64,000 bases of DNA from Bradyrhizobium nivariense. GTDB lineage: Bacteria > Pseudomonadota > Alphaproteobacteria > Rhizobiales > Xanthobacteraceae. The translations under genes were made by a program, and so were the position numbers. Numbering within the stretch: the first letter of the stretch is position 1; each line of letters opens with the position of its first letter. Positions 1-8,513 of this stretch are shown in pieces. The notes beneath the pieces are model-generated. The model made no database searches and was not told the origin of the DNA. It worked only from the letters and a program-made list of their open reading frames with translations. The DNA lies in assembly GCF_029846715.1 (NCBI RefSeq), contig NZ_JARVWW010000004.1, positions 269,483 through 333,482 on the forward strand, read 5' to 3'.

Positions 1-309
1 CGCTTCTACTGTGCATGGGGTTGTTTTCGCGTTTTTTTGTTCACGCTCCCTCCTGCTGCCTGCAAATTAGCCACGCGTCATCTTGATTCCGCGCTGCAGC
101 GAGCGCGTTGCCGTTGCGGCGTTCCGCCCTCGTTGACATTCCGTCTCAATTTTTATTGCGCGCAACTGCAGCGCACGCGGCGCGCTTCTCACCGTTCGCA
201 GATGTGCTAACCTTTTTGCGTCTGCCTCTCGACAGACCCAAACTTCGCCTCTCGACTAGCAAAACAAAATAACGTGCAGCCCTGATGGCTGCCTTAGGGG
301 AGTGACGCG
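1..309. other. Upstream intergenic region
   Basis: This is the leader region of the first quinoprotein gene. A TTGACA hexamer lies near 133-138, but no -10 element sits at standard spacing, so I do not call a promoter. GGGGAG at 298-303 is a good ribosome-binding site for the ATG at 310. I see no gene or RNA here. Confidence 0.4.
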
Positions 310-1602
310 ATGAAATTCCATCGATCCGTCTTTCAATCCGTCTTTCAATCCGTCCTGGCGCTTGCAGCGGTTGCCCTTCTTGCGGGGACAAGCGCCGGTC
401 ACGCGCAGCAGCAGGACAAGAACAAGCCGCTGAAGAAATACGAATCCGGCACCAAGGAATTCTGGACCCATCCGCCGGACGACTGGTTCCTCGGCGACGA
501 GACCGAGGCGCAGAAGGGCCTGGCGCCGCCGTCGGGGCCGCCGACCGGCGCGTCGGAGGCCGAACTCGCCGCGATGATGAAGAAGATCAAGCTGCCGCCC
601 GGCTTCAAGATCGAGGTCTATGCGCCCGGCGTCCTCGCGGCGCGGCAGATGGCCTGGGGTGACAAGGGCACGCTGTTCGTCGGCTCGTTCGGCCTCGGCA
701 ACGTCTATGCGATCAAGGACAACAACGGCAAGAAGGAGGTCAAGACCATCCTGAAGGGGCTGAACATGCCCACTGGTCTGGCCTTCAAGGACGGCGCGCT
801 CTACGTCATCGCGGTCGACAAGCTGATCCGCTACGACGATGCCGAAGCCAAGATGGATAATCTCGGCGAGGGCAAGGTCGTCTATGACGACATGCCGTCC
901 TATGCCGCGCATGGCTGGAAATACATCGCGGTCGACAAGGAAGGCTGGTTCTACCTGCCGTTCGGACCGCCCTTCAACGTCGGCGTGCCCCCGACCAGCG
1001 TGTCGCAAATCCGCCGCGTCGATCCCAAGACCGGCAACGCCGAAGTCTATGCGCTCGGCGTCCGCAACTCGGTCGGCGGCGACGTCGATCCGCGTACCGG
1101 CAAATACTGGTTCACCGAGAACGCGCGCGACTGGATCAGCGACGATCTACCCAGCGACAAGCTGAACATGATCTCGAAGATCGGCGAGCACTTTGGCTAT
1201 CCCTATTGCCACCAGGGTGACCTGCCCGATCCGAAGTTCGCGATGGGCCACAAGTGCTCGGAGTTCACGCCGCCCGTGCTGAATCTCGGCGCGCATGTCG
1301 CTCCGCTCGGCATGAAGTTCTATACCGGCGACCAATTCCCCGCCGAGTACAAGAACAACATCCTGATCGCCGAGCACGGCTCCTGGAATCGTCACAAGTA
1401 CCAGGGCGGCCGCATCATGCGCGTGATCGTCGGGCCCGACGGCAAGAACGCCAAGCAGGAAGTGTTCGCCTCCGGCTGGATCGAGGGCGACCAGGGCTAT
1501 CTCGGCCGTCCCGACGACATCATCCTCGCCAAGGACGGCTCGATCCTCGTCGCCGACGATTGGGCCGGCGCGATCTACCGCATCAGCTACAGCAAGAAGT
1601 AG
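310..1602 (+). CDS. PQQ-dependent sugar dehydrogenase (sorbosone dehydrogenase-like), secreted
   Basis: The 430-residue product starts with a signal peptide (about residues 1-32, ending AGHA before QQQ), so it acts in the periplasm. The rest fits the six-bladed propeller of soluble quinoprotein glucose/sorbosone dehydrogenases, with typical stretches such as LPPGFKIEVYA near residue 100 and AEHGSWNRHK near 354-363. Members oxidise sugars or aldoses using PQQ and pass electrons to a periplasmic acceptor. A cytochrome c gene follows in the same direction, which fits that role, although a terminator-like hairpin separates them. The signal peptide contains a short tandem repeat (SVFQ SVFQ SV). 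The substrate cannot be predicted. Confidence 0.85.
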   Translation: MKFHRSVFQSVFQSVLALAAVALLAGTSAGHAQQQDKNKPLKKYESGTKEFWTHPPDDWFLGDETEAQKGLAPPSGPPTGASEAELAAMMKKIKLPPGFKIEVYAPGVLAARQMAWGDKGTLFVGSFGLGNVYAIKDNNGKKEVKTILKGLNMPTGLAFKDGALYVIAVDKLIRYDDAEAKMDNLGEGKVVYDDMPSYAAHGWKYIAVDKEGWFYLPFGPPFNVGVPPTSVSQIRRVDPKTGNAEVYALGVRNSVGGDVDPRTGKYWFTENARDWISDDLPSDKLNMISKIGEHFGYPYCHQGDLPDPKFAMGHKCSEFTPPVLNLGAHVAPLGMKFYTGDQFPAEYKNNILIAEHGSWNRHKYQGGRIMRVIVGPDGKNAKQEVFASGWIEGDQGYLGRPDDIILAKDGSILVADDWAGAIYRISYSKK

Positions 1603-1616
1603 CGCGACACGAGAAG

Positions 1617-1656
1617 GAGGCTGCGACCGGGTGACGGCCGCAGCCTCTTTTGTTTT
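1617..1656 (+). terminator. Rho-independent terminator after the quinoprotein gene
   Basis: A 9-bp perfect stem, GAGGCTGCG / CGCAGCCTC, has a 13-nt loop and is followed by TTTTGTTTT. It begins 15 nt after the stop codon, so transcription into the cytochrome gene may be attenuated or that gene may have its own promoter. Confidence 0.8.
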
Positions 1657-1668
1657 AATATCTCCCGC

Positions 1669-1790
1669 TGTCGTCCCGGATCGCGGGTTGGCGCGAGTCC
1701 GGAACCCATAACCCCGGCTGGTGGTTATGAATTCCCCAGATGCGCAATTGCGCATCGTAGCTCGTGCTTCGCGCGCCCTGAATGACGAGC
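1669..1790. repeat. Degenerate intergenic inverted repeat (family A relative)
   Basis: The segment starts with GTCGTCCCGGATCGCGGG, contains CCCATAACCCC facing GGTTATG, and ends in CGTCATTCAGGG-type sequence on the other strand. It resembles a decayed copy of the element seen intact at 3382-3500 and 56788-56930. It probably contains the promoter region of the cytochrome gene. Confidence 0.45.
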
Positions 1791-1812
1791 TCGATAGATC
1801 GGAACGACCCCC

Positions 1813-2406
1813 ATGCGCCGTCAGTCTTGTTCGTACACAATCGGCGCGCTATCGCTCGCGGCGTTCGCATTCGTCCCAGCCCAGGCCGCCGACAATGCCG
1901 CGATCAAGGAGAAGGCCGCCGTCTGCTCCGGTTGTCACGGCGAGAACGGCATTTCGCAGACGGAGAACATCCCTTCGCTCGCCGGCCAGCCCGATCAATT
2001 CACCCAGTGGCAGCTGGTGTTCTTTCGCGCCGGCTCGCGCAAGAACGACCAGATGCAGCCCATCGCCGAGGAAATCAGCAACGAAGACGTCCGCAATCTC
2101 GGCGCCTATTTCGCTGCGATGACGCCGCCGAAGGCAGCGGAAGACGGGGATCCGGACCTGTCGAAAAAGGGCGCGCAAGTTGCCGTCGGCCGCCGCTGCG
2201 CCTCATGCCACACCGATAGCTTTGCCGGCACCAAGGCCGTCGCGCGGCTCGCGGGCCAGCGCGAGGAATACCTCGTCAAGGCGCTACATGATTACAAGAG
2301 CAGCCAGCGCGTCGGCGGCGGAGGCGCCGCGATGGCCGATGTCGCCTATCACATGAGCGATGAGGAAATCACCGCCGTCTCGCACTATCTCGCGTATTTC
2401 AAATAG
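1813..2406 (+). CDS. Diheme cytochrome c (c4-like), periplasmic
   Basis: The product has 197 residues with a signal peptide ending AQA near residue 25. Two heme-binding motifs are visible, CSGCH at about 38-42 and CASCH at about 129-133, each followed by a class I cytochrome c fold. The two-domain layout and length match cytochrome c4. It is probably a periplasmic electron carrier, and its position after the PQQ-type dehydrogenase suggests that it takes electrons from that enzyme (inference). Methionines 3' of each heme site are candidate axial ligands. Confidence 0.88.
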   Translation: MRRQSCSYTIGALSLAAFAFVPAQAADNAAIKEKAAVCSGCHGENGISQTENIPSLAGQPDQFTQWQLVFFRAGSRKNDQMQPIAEEISNEDVRNLGAYFAAMTPPKAAEDGDPDLSKKGAQVAVGRRCASCHTDSFAGTKAVARLAGQREEYLVKALHDYKSSQRVGGGGAAMADVAYHMSDEEITAVSHYLAYFK

Positions 2407-2418
2407 CGGAAGGTGCGG

Positions 2419-3342
2419 CTACCCCGCCCGCTGCTTCTCATACGCCTTCAAATGCGTATACGCGATGCGTAGCTTCGGCACCGGCACCTTGGCGGCATCG
2501 GCGCGCGCGATGAGGTCGCCGATGACGTGATCGGCCTCGACCGGCAGGCCAGCCTTGACGTCGCGGAACATCGAGGCCGTCATCGGCGAGCCCTCGGTGG
2601 TGAGGTTGCCCTTCACCCGTTCGAAGAACGGCCCGCCCGGCGTGTAGCCTGACGCGGTGGCGATCGCGCTGGTCTCGTCCAGCATGCCGAGCAGGAAATC
2701 CCTGCCGCCGGGGGCGGCGAGGATGTTGCCGACGGAGGTGCGCATCAGGCTGGTGGACGCCGCAAGCGAGGAGAGGAACACCCACTTCTCCCACATGTCC
2801 TGCATGATGTTCTGGCTGGCCGTGGCACCATTGATGCCGCTCTTGAAGGCCTCGTCGATCGCCTTGACGCGATCCGACAGCTTGCCGTCGCGCTCGCCGT
2901 AAGTGATCGCCTGCATCGGCTGGAGCTGCACCACCTCGCGCTTCTCGTTCAGCGTCGCGGCGATGGCGCAGAGGCCGCCGAGCACGCGCTCCTTGCCGAA
3001 CTTGCCGTCGAGAATATCGAGATGCTTCATGCCGTTGAGCATCGGGATGACCGCCGTATCGGGCCCGACCGCCGCCGCGAACGACTTGACGGCGTCATCG
3101 AGATCGAACGCCTTGCAGCTCAAGAGCACGACGTCGAACTTGTCCTTGAGCTTGTTGGCCTCGATCCGCGGCGGGTCCTTCAGCGTCACGTCGCCATTCG
3201 GGCTCTTGATGACGAGGCCGGTGCTTGCGAGCTCGCTGGCGCGCCGCGGCCGGACCAGGAAGGTGACGTCGCGGCCGGCCTGCAACAGCCTGCCACCAAA
3301 ATAGCCGCCGATGGCGCCGGCGCCGACCACGAGGATACGCAT
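2419..3342 (-). CDS. panE: 2-dehydropantoate 2-reductase family protein
   Basis: The 307-residue protein opens with a Rossmann motif GAGAIGGYFGG (residues 7-17) and has the ketopantoate reductase C-terminal helical domain, including MWEKWVF with a likely catalytic Lys. PanE reduces ketopantoate to pantoate with NADPH in coenzyme A synthesis. Bacteria often carry several paralogues of unknown 2-oxo-acid specificity, so the exact substrate is less certain than the family. It converges on the cytochrome c gene with only 12 nt between the two ends. Confidence 0.8.
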   Translation of the reverse strand: MRILVVGAGAIGGYFGGRLLQAGRDVTFLVRPRRASELASTGLVIKSPNGDVTLKDPPRIEANKLKDKFDVVLLSCKAFDLDDAVKSFAAAVGPDTAVIPMLNGMKHLDILDGKFGKERVLGGLCAIAATLNEKREVVQLQPMQAITYGERDGKLSDRVKAIDEAFKSGINGATASQNIMQDMWEKWVFLSSLAASTSLMRTSVGNILAAPGGRDFLLGMLDETSAIATASGYTPGGPFFERVKGNLTTEGSPMTASMFRDVKAGLPVEADHVIGDLIARADAAKVPVPKLRIAYTHLKAYEKQRAG

Positions 3343-3381
3343 GGGATTGTCCTTGTTGTTGCTCTTATCGCTTCTTGGACC

Positions 3382-3500
3382 TCGTCCTGGCGAAAGCCAG
3401 GACCCATTACCCCGACTGCATGTTGTCGGACAAGCTGTACTCCAGCTTAGCGCAACAACGACGACTTGTGGTTATGGGTCCTGGCTTTCGCCAGGACGAC
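3382..3500. repeat. Intergenic inverted-repeat element, family A
   Basis: The ends are near-perfect inverted copies: TCGTCCTGGCGAAAGCCAGG on the left and CCTGGCTTTCGCCAGGACGA on the right, continuing inward as CCCATTAC / GTTATGGG. The element is about 119 bp and each end is itself a short hairpin. Similar elements lie at 48216-48350 and 56788-56930. It looks like a non-autonomous palindromic repeat; a role in transcript ends or stability is inference. Confidence 0.8.
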
Positions 3501-3537
3501 GTCGAGGAGTTTGCTCGGTTTCCCTACTTCAAGAAAA

Positions 3538-4146
3538 TCACTTCCCCGACACCATCTCCTCGACCTCGCGTAGCTGCTCCTTGCCGAAGAACATCTCGCT
3601 GCCGACGAAGAAGGTCGGCGAGCCGAACGCGCCGCGCGCGACCGCCTCCTCGGTATTCTTGATCAGTCTGCCCTTCACTTCGGGCTCCTGGGCGCGGGCG
3701 AACAGCTTTTGGGCGTCGAGCCCGGAAGACGCCAGCGCCTTCGCCGCGATTTCAGGATCGTCCATCTTCTTCGGCTCGCGCCACATGTGGTGGAAGGCGG
3801 CCTCGACATATGTCTCGAACACGCCTTCGAGCTGCGCCGCGATCGCCGTGCGCATCAGGTTCAGTGTGTTGACGGGGAAGAACGGATTCATGACATAGGA
3901 CGGGACATTGAAGCGCTTGACGAAGCGCTCGGTCTCGACCGCCTGGAACTCCCGCTTGTTCTTGACGCCGGCAAGCGTCTCGGCCGGCGATTTGTTGTTG
4001 GTCGCCTTGAAGATGCCGCCGAGCAGGATCGGCAAATATTCGAACTTGACGCCGATGCGCTGCTCGATCGCCGGGATCGCGAGATGACTGAGATAGGCGT
4101 TCGGGCTGCCGAAATCGAACAGGAACTGCGGGGCTGTGCGGGTCAA
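3538..4146 (-). CDS. 2-hydroxychromene-2-carboxylate isomerase family (DsbA-fold)
   Basis: The protein has the DsbA/GST-kappa fold of 2-hydroxychromene-2-carboxylate isomerases: FDFGSPNAYLSH near the N-terminus with the conserved Ser (residue 14), then the helical insert and a C-terminal GAFGSPTFFVG. Family members use glutathione to isomerise aromatic-degradation intermediates. I chose a TTG start at 4146 (202 aa) because AGGGAG lies 7 nt upstream of it. An ATG at 4197 would add 17 residues that do not resemble the family and has no clear ribosome site. The actual substrate is unknown. Confidence 0.8.
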   Translation of the reverse strand: MTRTAPQFLFDFGSPNAYLSHLAIPAIEQRIGVKFEYLPILLGGIFKATNNKSPAETLAGVKNKREFQAVETERFVKRFNVPSYVMNPFFPVNTLNLMRTAIAAQLEGVFETYVEAAFHHMWREPKKMDDPEIAAKALASSGLDAQKLFARAQEPEVKGRLIKNTEEAVARGAFGSPTFFVGSEMFFGKEQLREVEEMVSGK

Positions 4147-4240
4147 AATCGTTCTCCCTGACGTCGCTTTTCCGCATTGTGGCGCAGCGCGCGCCACGGG
4201 TCCACCGTTTAATGATGGTCGTAATCTCTTGATGATCCCG

Positions 4241-5590
4241 TTAGATCAGACGCCGAATCGTCCGCTTGCGCCACACCAGAAGGTAATAGCCCATCTGCAA
4301 AAGGAACATGGCGCAGAACACGATCGGATAGGCGGCCCACACACCCTGGAGGCCGATCGTGCGGCTGAGCATCATCGCGGCAGGTAGCTCGATCGCCACG
4401 ATGGCCAAGATGGAGAGCAGCATTGGCGTCAGCGCCACGCCGGCAGCGCGCATCGCGCCGGAAAACACCGTCGCCAGGCCGAACGGCACCGAGCTCCACA
4501 GCGCGATGCGGAGCAAGCCCTTCGCCAGATCGAGCACGGTGTCGTCAGTGATGAAGATACCGAGCACGGCGCGCGGCGCGAGATAGATCAGCGCCACCAG
4601 CCCGCCGGTCAGGACGATGTTGAACATGAGGCCGGTGCGCACGATGCCATCGAGCCGCGTTCTGTCGCCGCGGCCGACCGCCTGCGCGCCGAGGATCGAG
4701 ACCGCGATTGAAATCGACATCGCCGTGAACTGCGTGTAACCCATCACCTGGTTGACCGCACCATAGGCGGCGGTGGCCTCGGACCCGAAGCCGTTGACGA
4801 GGCCGAGCAGCACCAGCTCGGCGATCGCCATCACCACCATGCCGATCGCGCTCGGCAGTCCTATGCCGAGGATTTGTCCCAGCACCACACGATTGAGCCG
4901 AAGATGACGCAGCAGTGCGGCGTCCGGTGCCAACGCATGCTTCTTCCGCAGCAGATAGGCGGCCAGCGCGATCAGCGTCAGCGCGTTAGCGATCGCCGCC
5001 GCCCAGGCCGGGCTGGTGATGCCCGCCGCCGGCAATCCGAACGACCCGTGGATCAGGATCGGCGTCAGGATCAGGCCGATGACGGTCGACAATGCCAGCG
5101 CCAGCAGCGGCGTCATCGCGTCGCCGACGCCGCGGATCATCGCCGTCATCAGCAGGAAGACGAAGCCGAGCGGCATGGTGAACAGCATGATGCGGGCATA
5201 GGCGCTGGCCTGGTCGAGAATGTCCGCGGGCGTGGCAAGCGTCATCATCAATTGCCGGCTGAAGAGCCCGCCGACCAGCGCAATCGATATCGACAGCAAC
5301 AGGCCGACCGCGAGCGTCGTGCCCACCACAATCTTGATCCGGCCCTGCTCGCCTGCACCATAGGCCTGGCCGATCAGGACCGTGGCGCCGGTGCTCAGTC
5401 CCATGACGAAACCGAACAGGAAGAACATCACCGGGAAGAACACCGAGACCGACGCGAGCGCGTCGACGCCGATCAGCTGGCCGAGATAGACGTTGCTGAC
5501 AGTGCCGAACAGCGATTGCAGCGCGTTGCTCAGCATCAAAGGTGCGAGGAAGCGGAGGAACGTCGTCCAGAGCGGCTTGGCGGTGGACAT
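4241..5590 (-). CDS. MATE family efflux transporter
   Basis: The product (449 aa from the ATG at 5590, MSTAKPLW) is a polytopic membrane protein with about 12 helices in two similar halves. Features such as SNALQSLFGTVSNVYLG near the start fit the MATE multidrug/Na+ or H+ antiporter family. The frame stays open upstream to 5950, but that extension overlaps the DUF2239 gene in another frame and is not coding. AAAGG upstream of 5590 supports the start. It lies 86 nt downstream of the DUF2239 gene on the same strand and may be co-transcribed with it. Confidence 0.88.
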   Translation of the reverse strand: MSTAKPLWTTFLRFLAPLMLSNALQSLFGTVSNVYLGQLIGVDALASVSVFFPVMFFLFGFVMGLSTGATVLIGQAYGAGEQGRIKIVVGTTLAVGLLLSISIALVGGLFSRQLMMTLATPADILDQASAYARIMLFTMPLGFVFLLMTAMIRGVGDAMTPLLALALSTVIGLILTPILIHGSFGLPAAGITSPAWAAAIANALTLIALAAYLLRKKHALAPDAALLRHLRLNRVVLGQILGIGLPSAIGMVVMAIAELVLLGLVNGFGSEATAAYGAVNQVMGYTQFTAMSISIAVSILGAQAVGRGDRTRLDGIVRTGLMFNIVLTGGLVALIYLAPRAVLGIFITDDTVLDLAKGLLRIALWSSVPFGLATVFSGAMRAAGVALTPMLLSILAIVAIELPAAMMLSRTIGLQGVWAAYPIVFCAMFLLQMGYYLLVWRKRTIRRLI

Positions 5591-5676
5591 GGATTGGCCT
5601 TTCGTCAGGGCGTGCGAAACCGTTGCCACGCGAAGCGCGCGTGGCCCGGCCGTCGATGGGGTTTGAGAAGGCGCGC

Positions 5677-6273
5677 CTAAGCGCGGTCGCTGTAGGCGAG
5701 CTTGACGATGTGGTCGCGGATGTCGGCGGGCCAATCTGCGATCAGTCCGGTGAAGCGCCGCCGGTCGTCCGCGAACAAAGCGCGCGAAGCTTCCTCGAAT
5801 TGCGGCAGGTTGCCGGCCATGGTCGACATGAAGTGATAGGCCGCATCGCGCGCCTGCCGCTCGCGGTCCTTGTCGCCGCTCGCGCGCCGCGCCTCTTCGA
5901 CGAGTTTGCGTAGCGCGACCGAGGCGCCGCCTGCTTGTGCGTTGAGCCACTCCCAGTGCCGCGGCAGCAACGTCACCTCGCGCGCGACCACGCCGAGCTT
6001 CGGCCGGCCGCGGCCGCGCGGCTCGCTGAGTTGTGTGGTCTCCTCAACTGGGGGCGGGACCAGCTTTGCCAGCCGCGCCAGCACCTCGCGATCGCCGCCG
6101 CGCAGATCGAAGTCGATCGATCGGCCGGTGTCGTCCTCGAAGATGATGATGGGCTCGTCGGGCGGTGGGACGATCCGCTTGACGACCAGCGCGACCTCTC
6201 CTGCCGGCCCAGACACCAGACGGCGCTGCCCTTGGAAGGCGGTGAAAATCTTTTGCATTGGAATCATTGCCAT
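5677..6273 (-). CDS. DUF2239 family protein
   Basis: The 198-residue product (from ATG 6273, MAMIPMQKIFTAF) contains the DUF2239 signatures: an N-terminal stretch with FEDDTGRSIDFDLRG and a central segment GRPKLGVVAREVTLLPRHWE. The second part looks like a DNA-binding or regulator-like segment, since it is shared with small GRPKLGV-type proteins. Function is unknown. ATGs at 6267 and 6258 are also possible, because none has a strong ribosome site. The two palindromes at 6297-6332 lie just upstream, suggesting tight regulation together with the divergent GST gene. Confidence 0.75.
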   Translation of the reverse strand: MAMIPMQKIFTAFQGQRRLVSGPAGEVALVVKRIVPPPDEPIIIFEDDTGRSIDFDLRGGDREVLARLAKLVPPPVEETTQLSEPRGRGRPKLGVVAREVTLLPRHWEWLNAQAGGASVALRKLVEEARRASGDKDRERQARDAAYHFMSTMAGNLPQFEEASRALFADDRRRFTGLIADWPADIRDHIVKLAYSDRA

Positions 6274-6296
6274 ATTGGTCAAGTTGGCGACTTTAA

Positions 6297-6332
6297 TACC
6301 CGGGTAAATTCGTTGCGTCAATATACCCGGGT
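6297..6332. promoter_or_regulatory. Two ACCCGGGT palindromic operator-like sites
   Basis: The perfect palindrome TACCCGGGTA (6297-6306) and the site TACCCGGGT (6324-6332) have centres 27 bp apart, between the divergent DUF2239 and GST genes. They form two equal dyads in an otherwise AT-leaning promoter region. This suggests a dimeric repressor controlling both directions; the regulator is not identified. Confidence 0.6.
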
Positions 6333-6424
6333 GAAAATATCCGACGGGATGGCTCGACATTGCGTTCCCGGGCTGGCACGAACGGCGCGGCCGATCGACC
6401 ACGCCTAGCCCCGGGGACCACGCG

Positions 6425-7090
6425 ATGCTGACCGTTCACCACCTCAACAATTCCCGCTCGCAGCGCGTGCTGTGGCTGCTCGAGGAGTTGGGCGCGCCCT
6501 ACGAGATCGTGCGCTATCAGCGCCAGCCCGACATGCGCGCGCCGAAGGAGCTCCGCGCCATCCATCCGCTCGGCAAGTCGCCCGTCATCACCGACAACGG
6601 CAACACCGTCGCCGAATCAGGCGCGATCATCGAATATCTCGTCGCCACCTACGGCAACGGCCGGCTGGTCCCGCCGCCGAACACGCCCGAGCGGCTGCGT
6701 TTCACCTATTGGCTGCACTATGCGGAAGGCTCGGCGATGCAGCCGCTGCTGCTCAAGCTGCTGTTCACGCTGATGCCGAAGCGCGCGCCGGCGTTGCTGC
6801 GCCCCCTGGTGCGCAAGGTCTCGAACCAGGCGCTCACTGCGCTGGTCAATCCGCAGCTCAAGCAGCACATGGATTACTGGGAAGGCGAGCTCGGCAAGAG
6901 CGAGTGGTTCGCCGGCGGCGAGTTCACCGCGGCCGACATCCAGATGAGCTTTCCGCTTGAGGCGGCGCAGGCCCGCGGTGGGCTCGAACTGGGCCATCCC
7001 AGGGCGATGGCGTTTCTGGAGCGCATTCACGCGCGGCCGGCCTACGCCAGAGCGCTCGAGAAGGGCGGGCCGTATCAGGTGGGGCGGTAA
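6425..7090 (+). CDS. Glutathione S-transferase
   Basis: The 221-residue protein has an N-terminal thioredoxin-like domain (LNNSRSQRVLWLLEELG, residues 7-23) with the glutathione-binding ESGAI motif near residue 65, and an all-helical C-terminal domain. It would conjugate or reduce electrophiles using glutathione in the cytoplasm. It is divergent from DUF2239 and shares its operator region, so it may belong to the same stress response. The ATG at 6425 follows a GGGGA stretch. Confidence 0.9.
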   Translation: MLTVHHLNNSRSQRVLWLLEELGAPYEIVRYQRQPDMRAPKELRAIHPLGKSPVITDNGNTVAESGAIIEYLVATYGNGRLVPPPNTPERLRFTYWLHYAEGSAMQPLLLKLLFTLMPKRAPALLRPLVRKVSNQALTALVNPQLKQHMDYWEGELGKSEWFAGGEFTAADIQMSFPLEAAQARGGLELGHPRAMAFLERIHARPAYARALEKGGPYQVGR

Positions 7091-7122
7091 GTTTCCTCAC
7101 CGTCCCGGGACGACGGTGCCCG

Positions 7123-8418
7123 TTAGTCCGCATGCAATATCCGCCCGCGCGTCTCCGGCAGCGCGAATGCGGCGATGAAGAACAGCGCGTAGGCCGCCAC
7201 TGCAAACATGGCGATCGCGTTCGCGAGTGACGTCGTCGCCGAGAGGGAGCCGACGAGGAACGGAAACAGCGCGCCGATCCCTCGGCCGAAATTGTAGCAA
7301 AAGCCCTGACCGGAGCCGCGCAGCCGCGTCGGATAGAGTTCGGTCAGGAACGCGCCGATCCCTGAGAAATAGCCCGAGGCGAAGAATCCGAGCGGGAAGC
7401 CGAGCACCCACAGGATTTCGTTGGTCAGCGGCAGCTGCGTATAGAGCAGCACCACGGCCATCGCGCCGATCGAGAAGATCAGGAACAGATTGCGCCGTCC
7501 GATCCGGTCGGCGAGCCAGGCACCGGTGAGATAGCCGATGAAGGAGCCGATGATCAGCGTCGAGAGATAGCCGGTCGAGCCGACGATCGAGAGATGCCGC
7601 TCCTTGGTCAAAAACTGCGGCACCCAGAAGGTGACGGCATAATAGCCGCCTTGGCAGCCCGTCGCCATCAGCGAGGCCAGGATCGTGGTCTTCAGGATCG
7701 GGCCCGAGAAAATCTCCCAGAGAGCCGGACGATTGCCGCTTGCGGCCTGCCTGGCGCGGGCCTCGGCCGCGATCTCCGGCTCGGTGACGGAGCGGCGGAT
7801 GTAGAACACCAGCAGTGCGGGCAGCGCGCCGATCACGAACATCCAGCGCCATGCCGTCTCGGCCGGCATGACCGAGAACAGGATCGCCTGCGACAGCACC
7901 GCGAGGCCCCAGCCGACTGCCCAGCCCGATTGTACCGAGCCGACCGCACGCCCGCGATATTGCGGCCGGATCGCCTCGCCCATCAGCACCGCGCCCGCGG
8001 CCCATTCGCCGCCGAAGCCGAGGCCCAGCACCGCGCGCGCGATCAGGAGCTGTTCGAAATTCTGCACGACCGCGCAGACCAGAGAGAAGAACGAAAACCA
8101 GATGATGGTGATCTGGAGTGTTTTGACCCGGCCGATATGGTCGGAGAGATAGCCGCCGAGCCAGCCGCCGATGGCGGAGGCCAGCAGTGTCACGGTGCCG
8201 GCGAGCCCGGCCGATCCCGCATCGACCTTCCACAGCGCGATGATGGTGCCGATCACCAGCGGGTAGATCATGAAGTCCATGCCGTCGAGCGCCCAGCCCG
8301 CGGCGCAAGCCCAGAACGTTCGCCGCTCGGCGACGTTCATGTCGCGATAGAAGGCGAGAAGGCTGGTGTCTTCGATCTCCGCGCGCTCGATACGCTCCGT
8401 CGGATCGGTCGTGGCCAT
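7123..8418 (-). CDS. MFS transporter (organic acid/sialate-type, SHS-like)
   Basis: This 431-residue MFS permease has 12 predicted helices. The segment WALDGMDFMIYPLVIG at the first helix and GLGFGGEWAAGAVLMGE in helix 5 are typical of the sialate/lactate (SHS) or aromatic acid MFS groups. A proton-coupled uptake carrier for an organic acid is the likeliest role. It sits 95 nt downstream of ggt on the same strand and may be co-transcribed, which would be consistent with uptake of a GGT product, though this is speculative. GGGGAAA precedes the ATG. Confidence 0.85.
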   Translation of the reverse strand: MATTDPTERIERAEIEDTSLLAFYRDMNVAERRTFWACAAGWALDGMDFMIYPLVIGTIIALWKVDAGSAGLAGTVTLLASAIGGWLGGYLSDHIGRVKTLQITIIWFSFFSLVCAVVQNFEQLLIARAVLGLGFGGEWAAGAVLMGEAIRPQYRGRAVGSVQSGWAVGWGLAVLSQAILFSVMPAETAWRWMFVIGALPALLVFYIRRSVTEPEIAAEARARQAASGNRPALWEIFSGPILKTTILASLMATGCQGGYYAVTFWVPQFLTKERHLSIVGSTGYLSTLIIGSFIGYLTGAWLADRIGRRNLFLIFSIGAMAVVLLYTQLPLTNEILWVLGFPLGFFASGYFSGIGAFLTELYPTRLRGSGQGFCYNFGRGIGALFPFLVGSLSATTSLANAIAMFAVAAYALFFIAAFALPETRGRILHAD

Positions 8419-8513
8419 GTGCGTTTCCCCGGCAGTTTCTTATGCGGGCGGTGGTAGCATGCGTCGCGGCCTGCGCAAGCACGGGCCGGCCTTTGCGCCA
8501 TGCAGGAACAGAG

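Noticed and set aside
4241..5950. A 569-residue version of the MATE gene starting at 5950
   Set aside because: The first 120 residues overlap the DUF2239 gene in another frame and are Arg-rich; the ATG at 5590 matches the family start.
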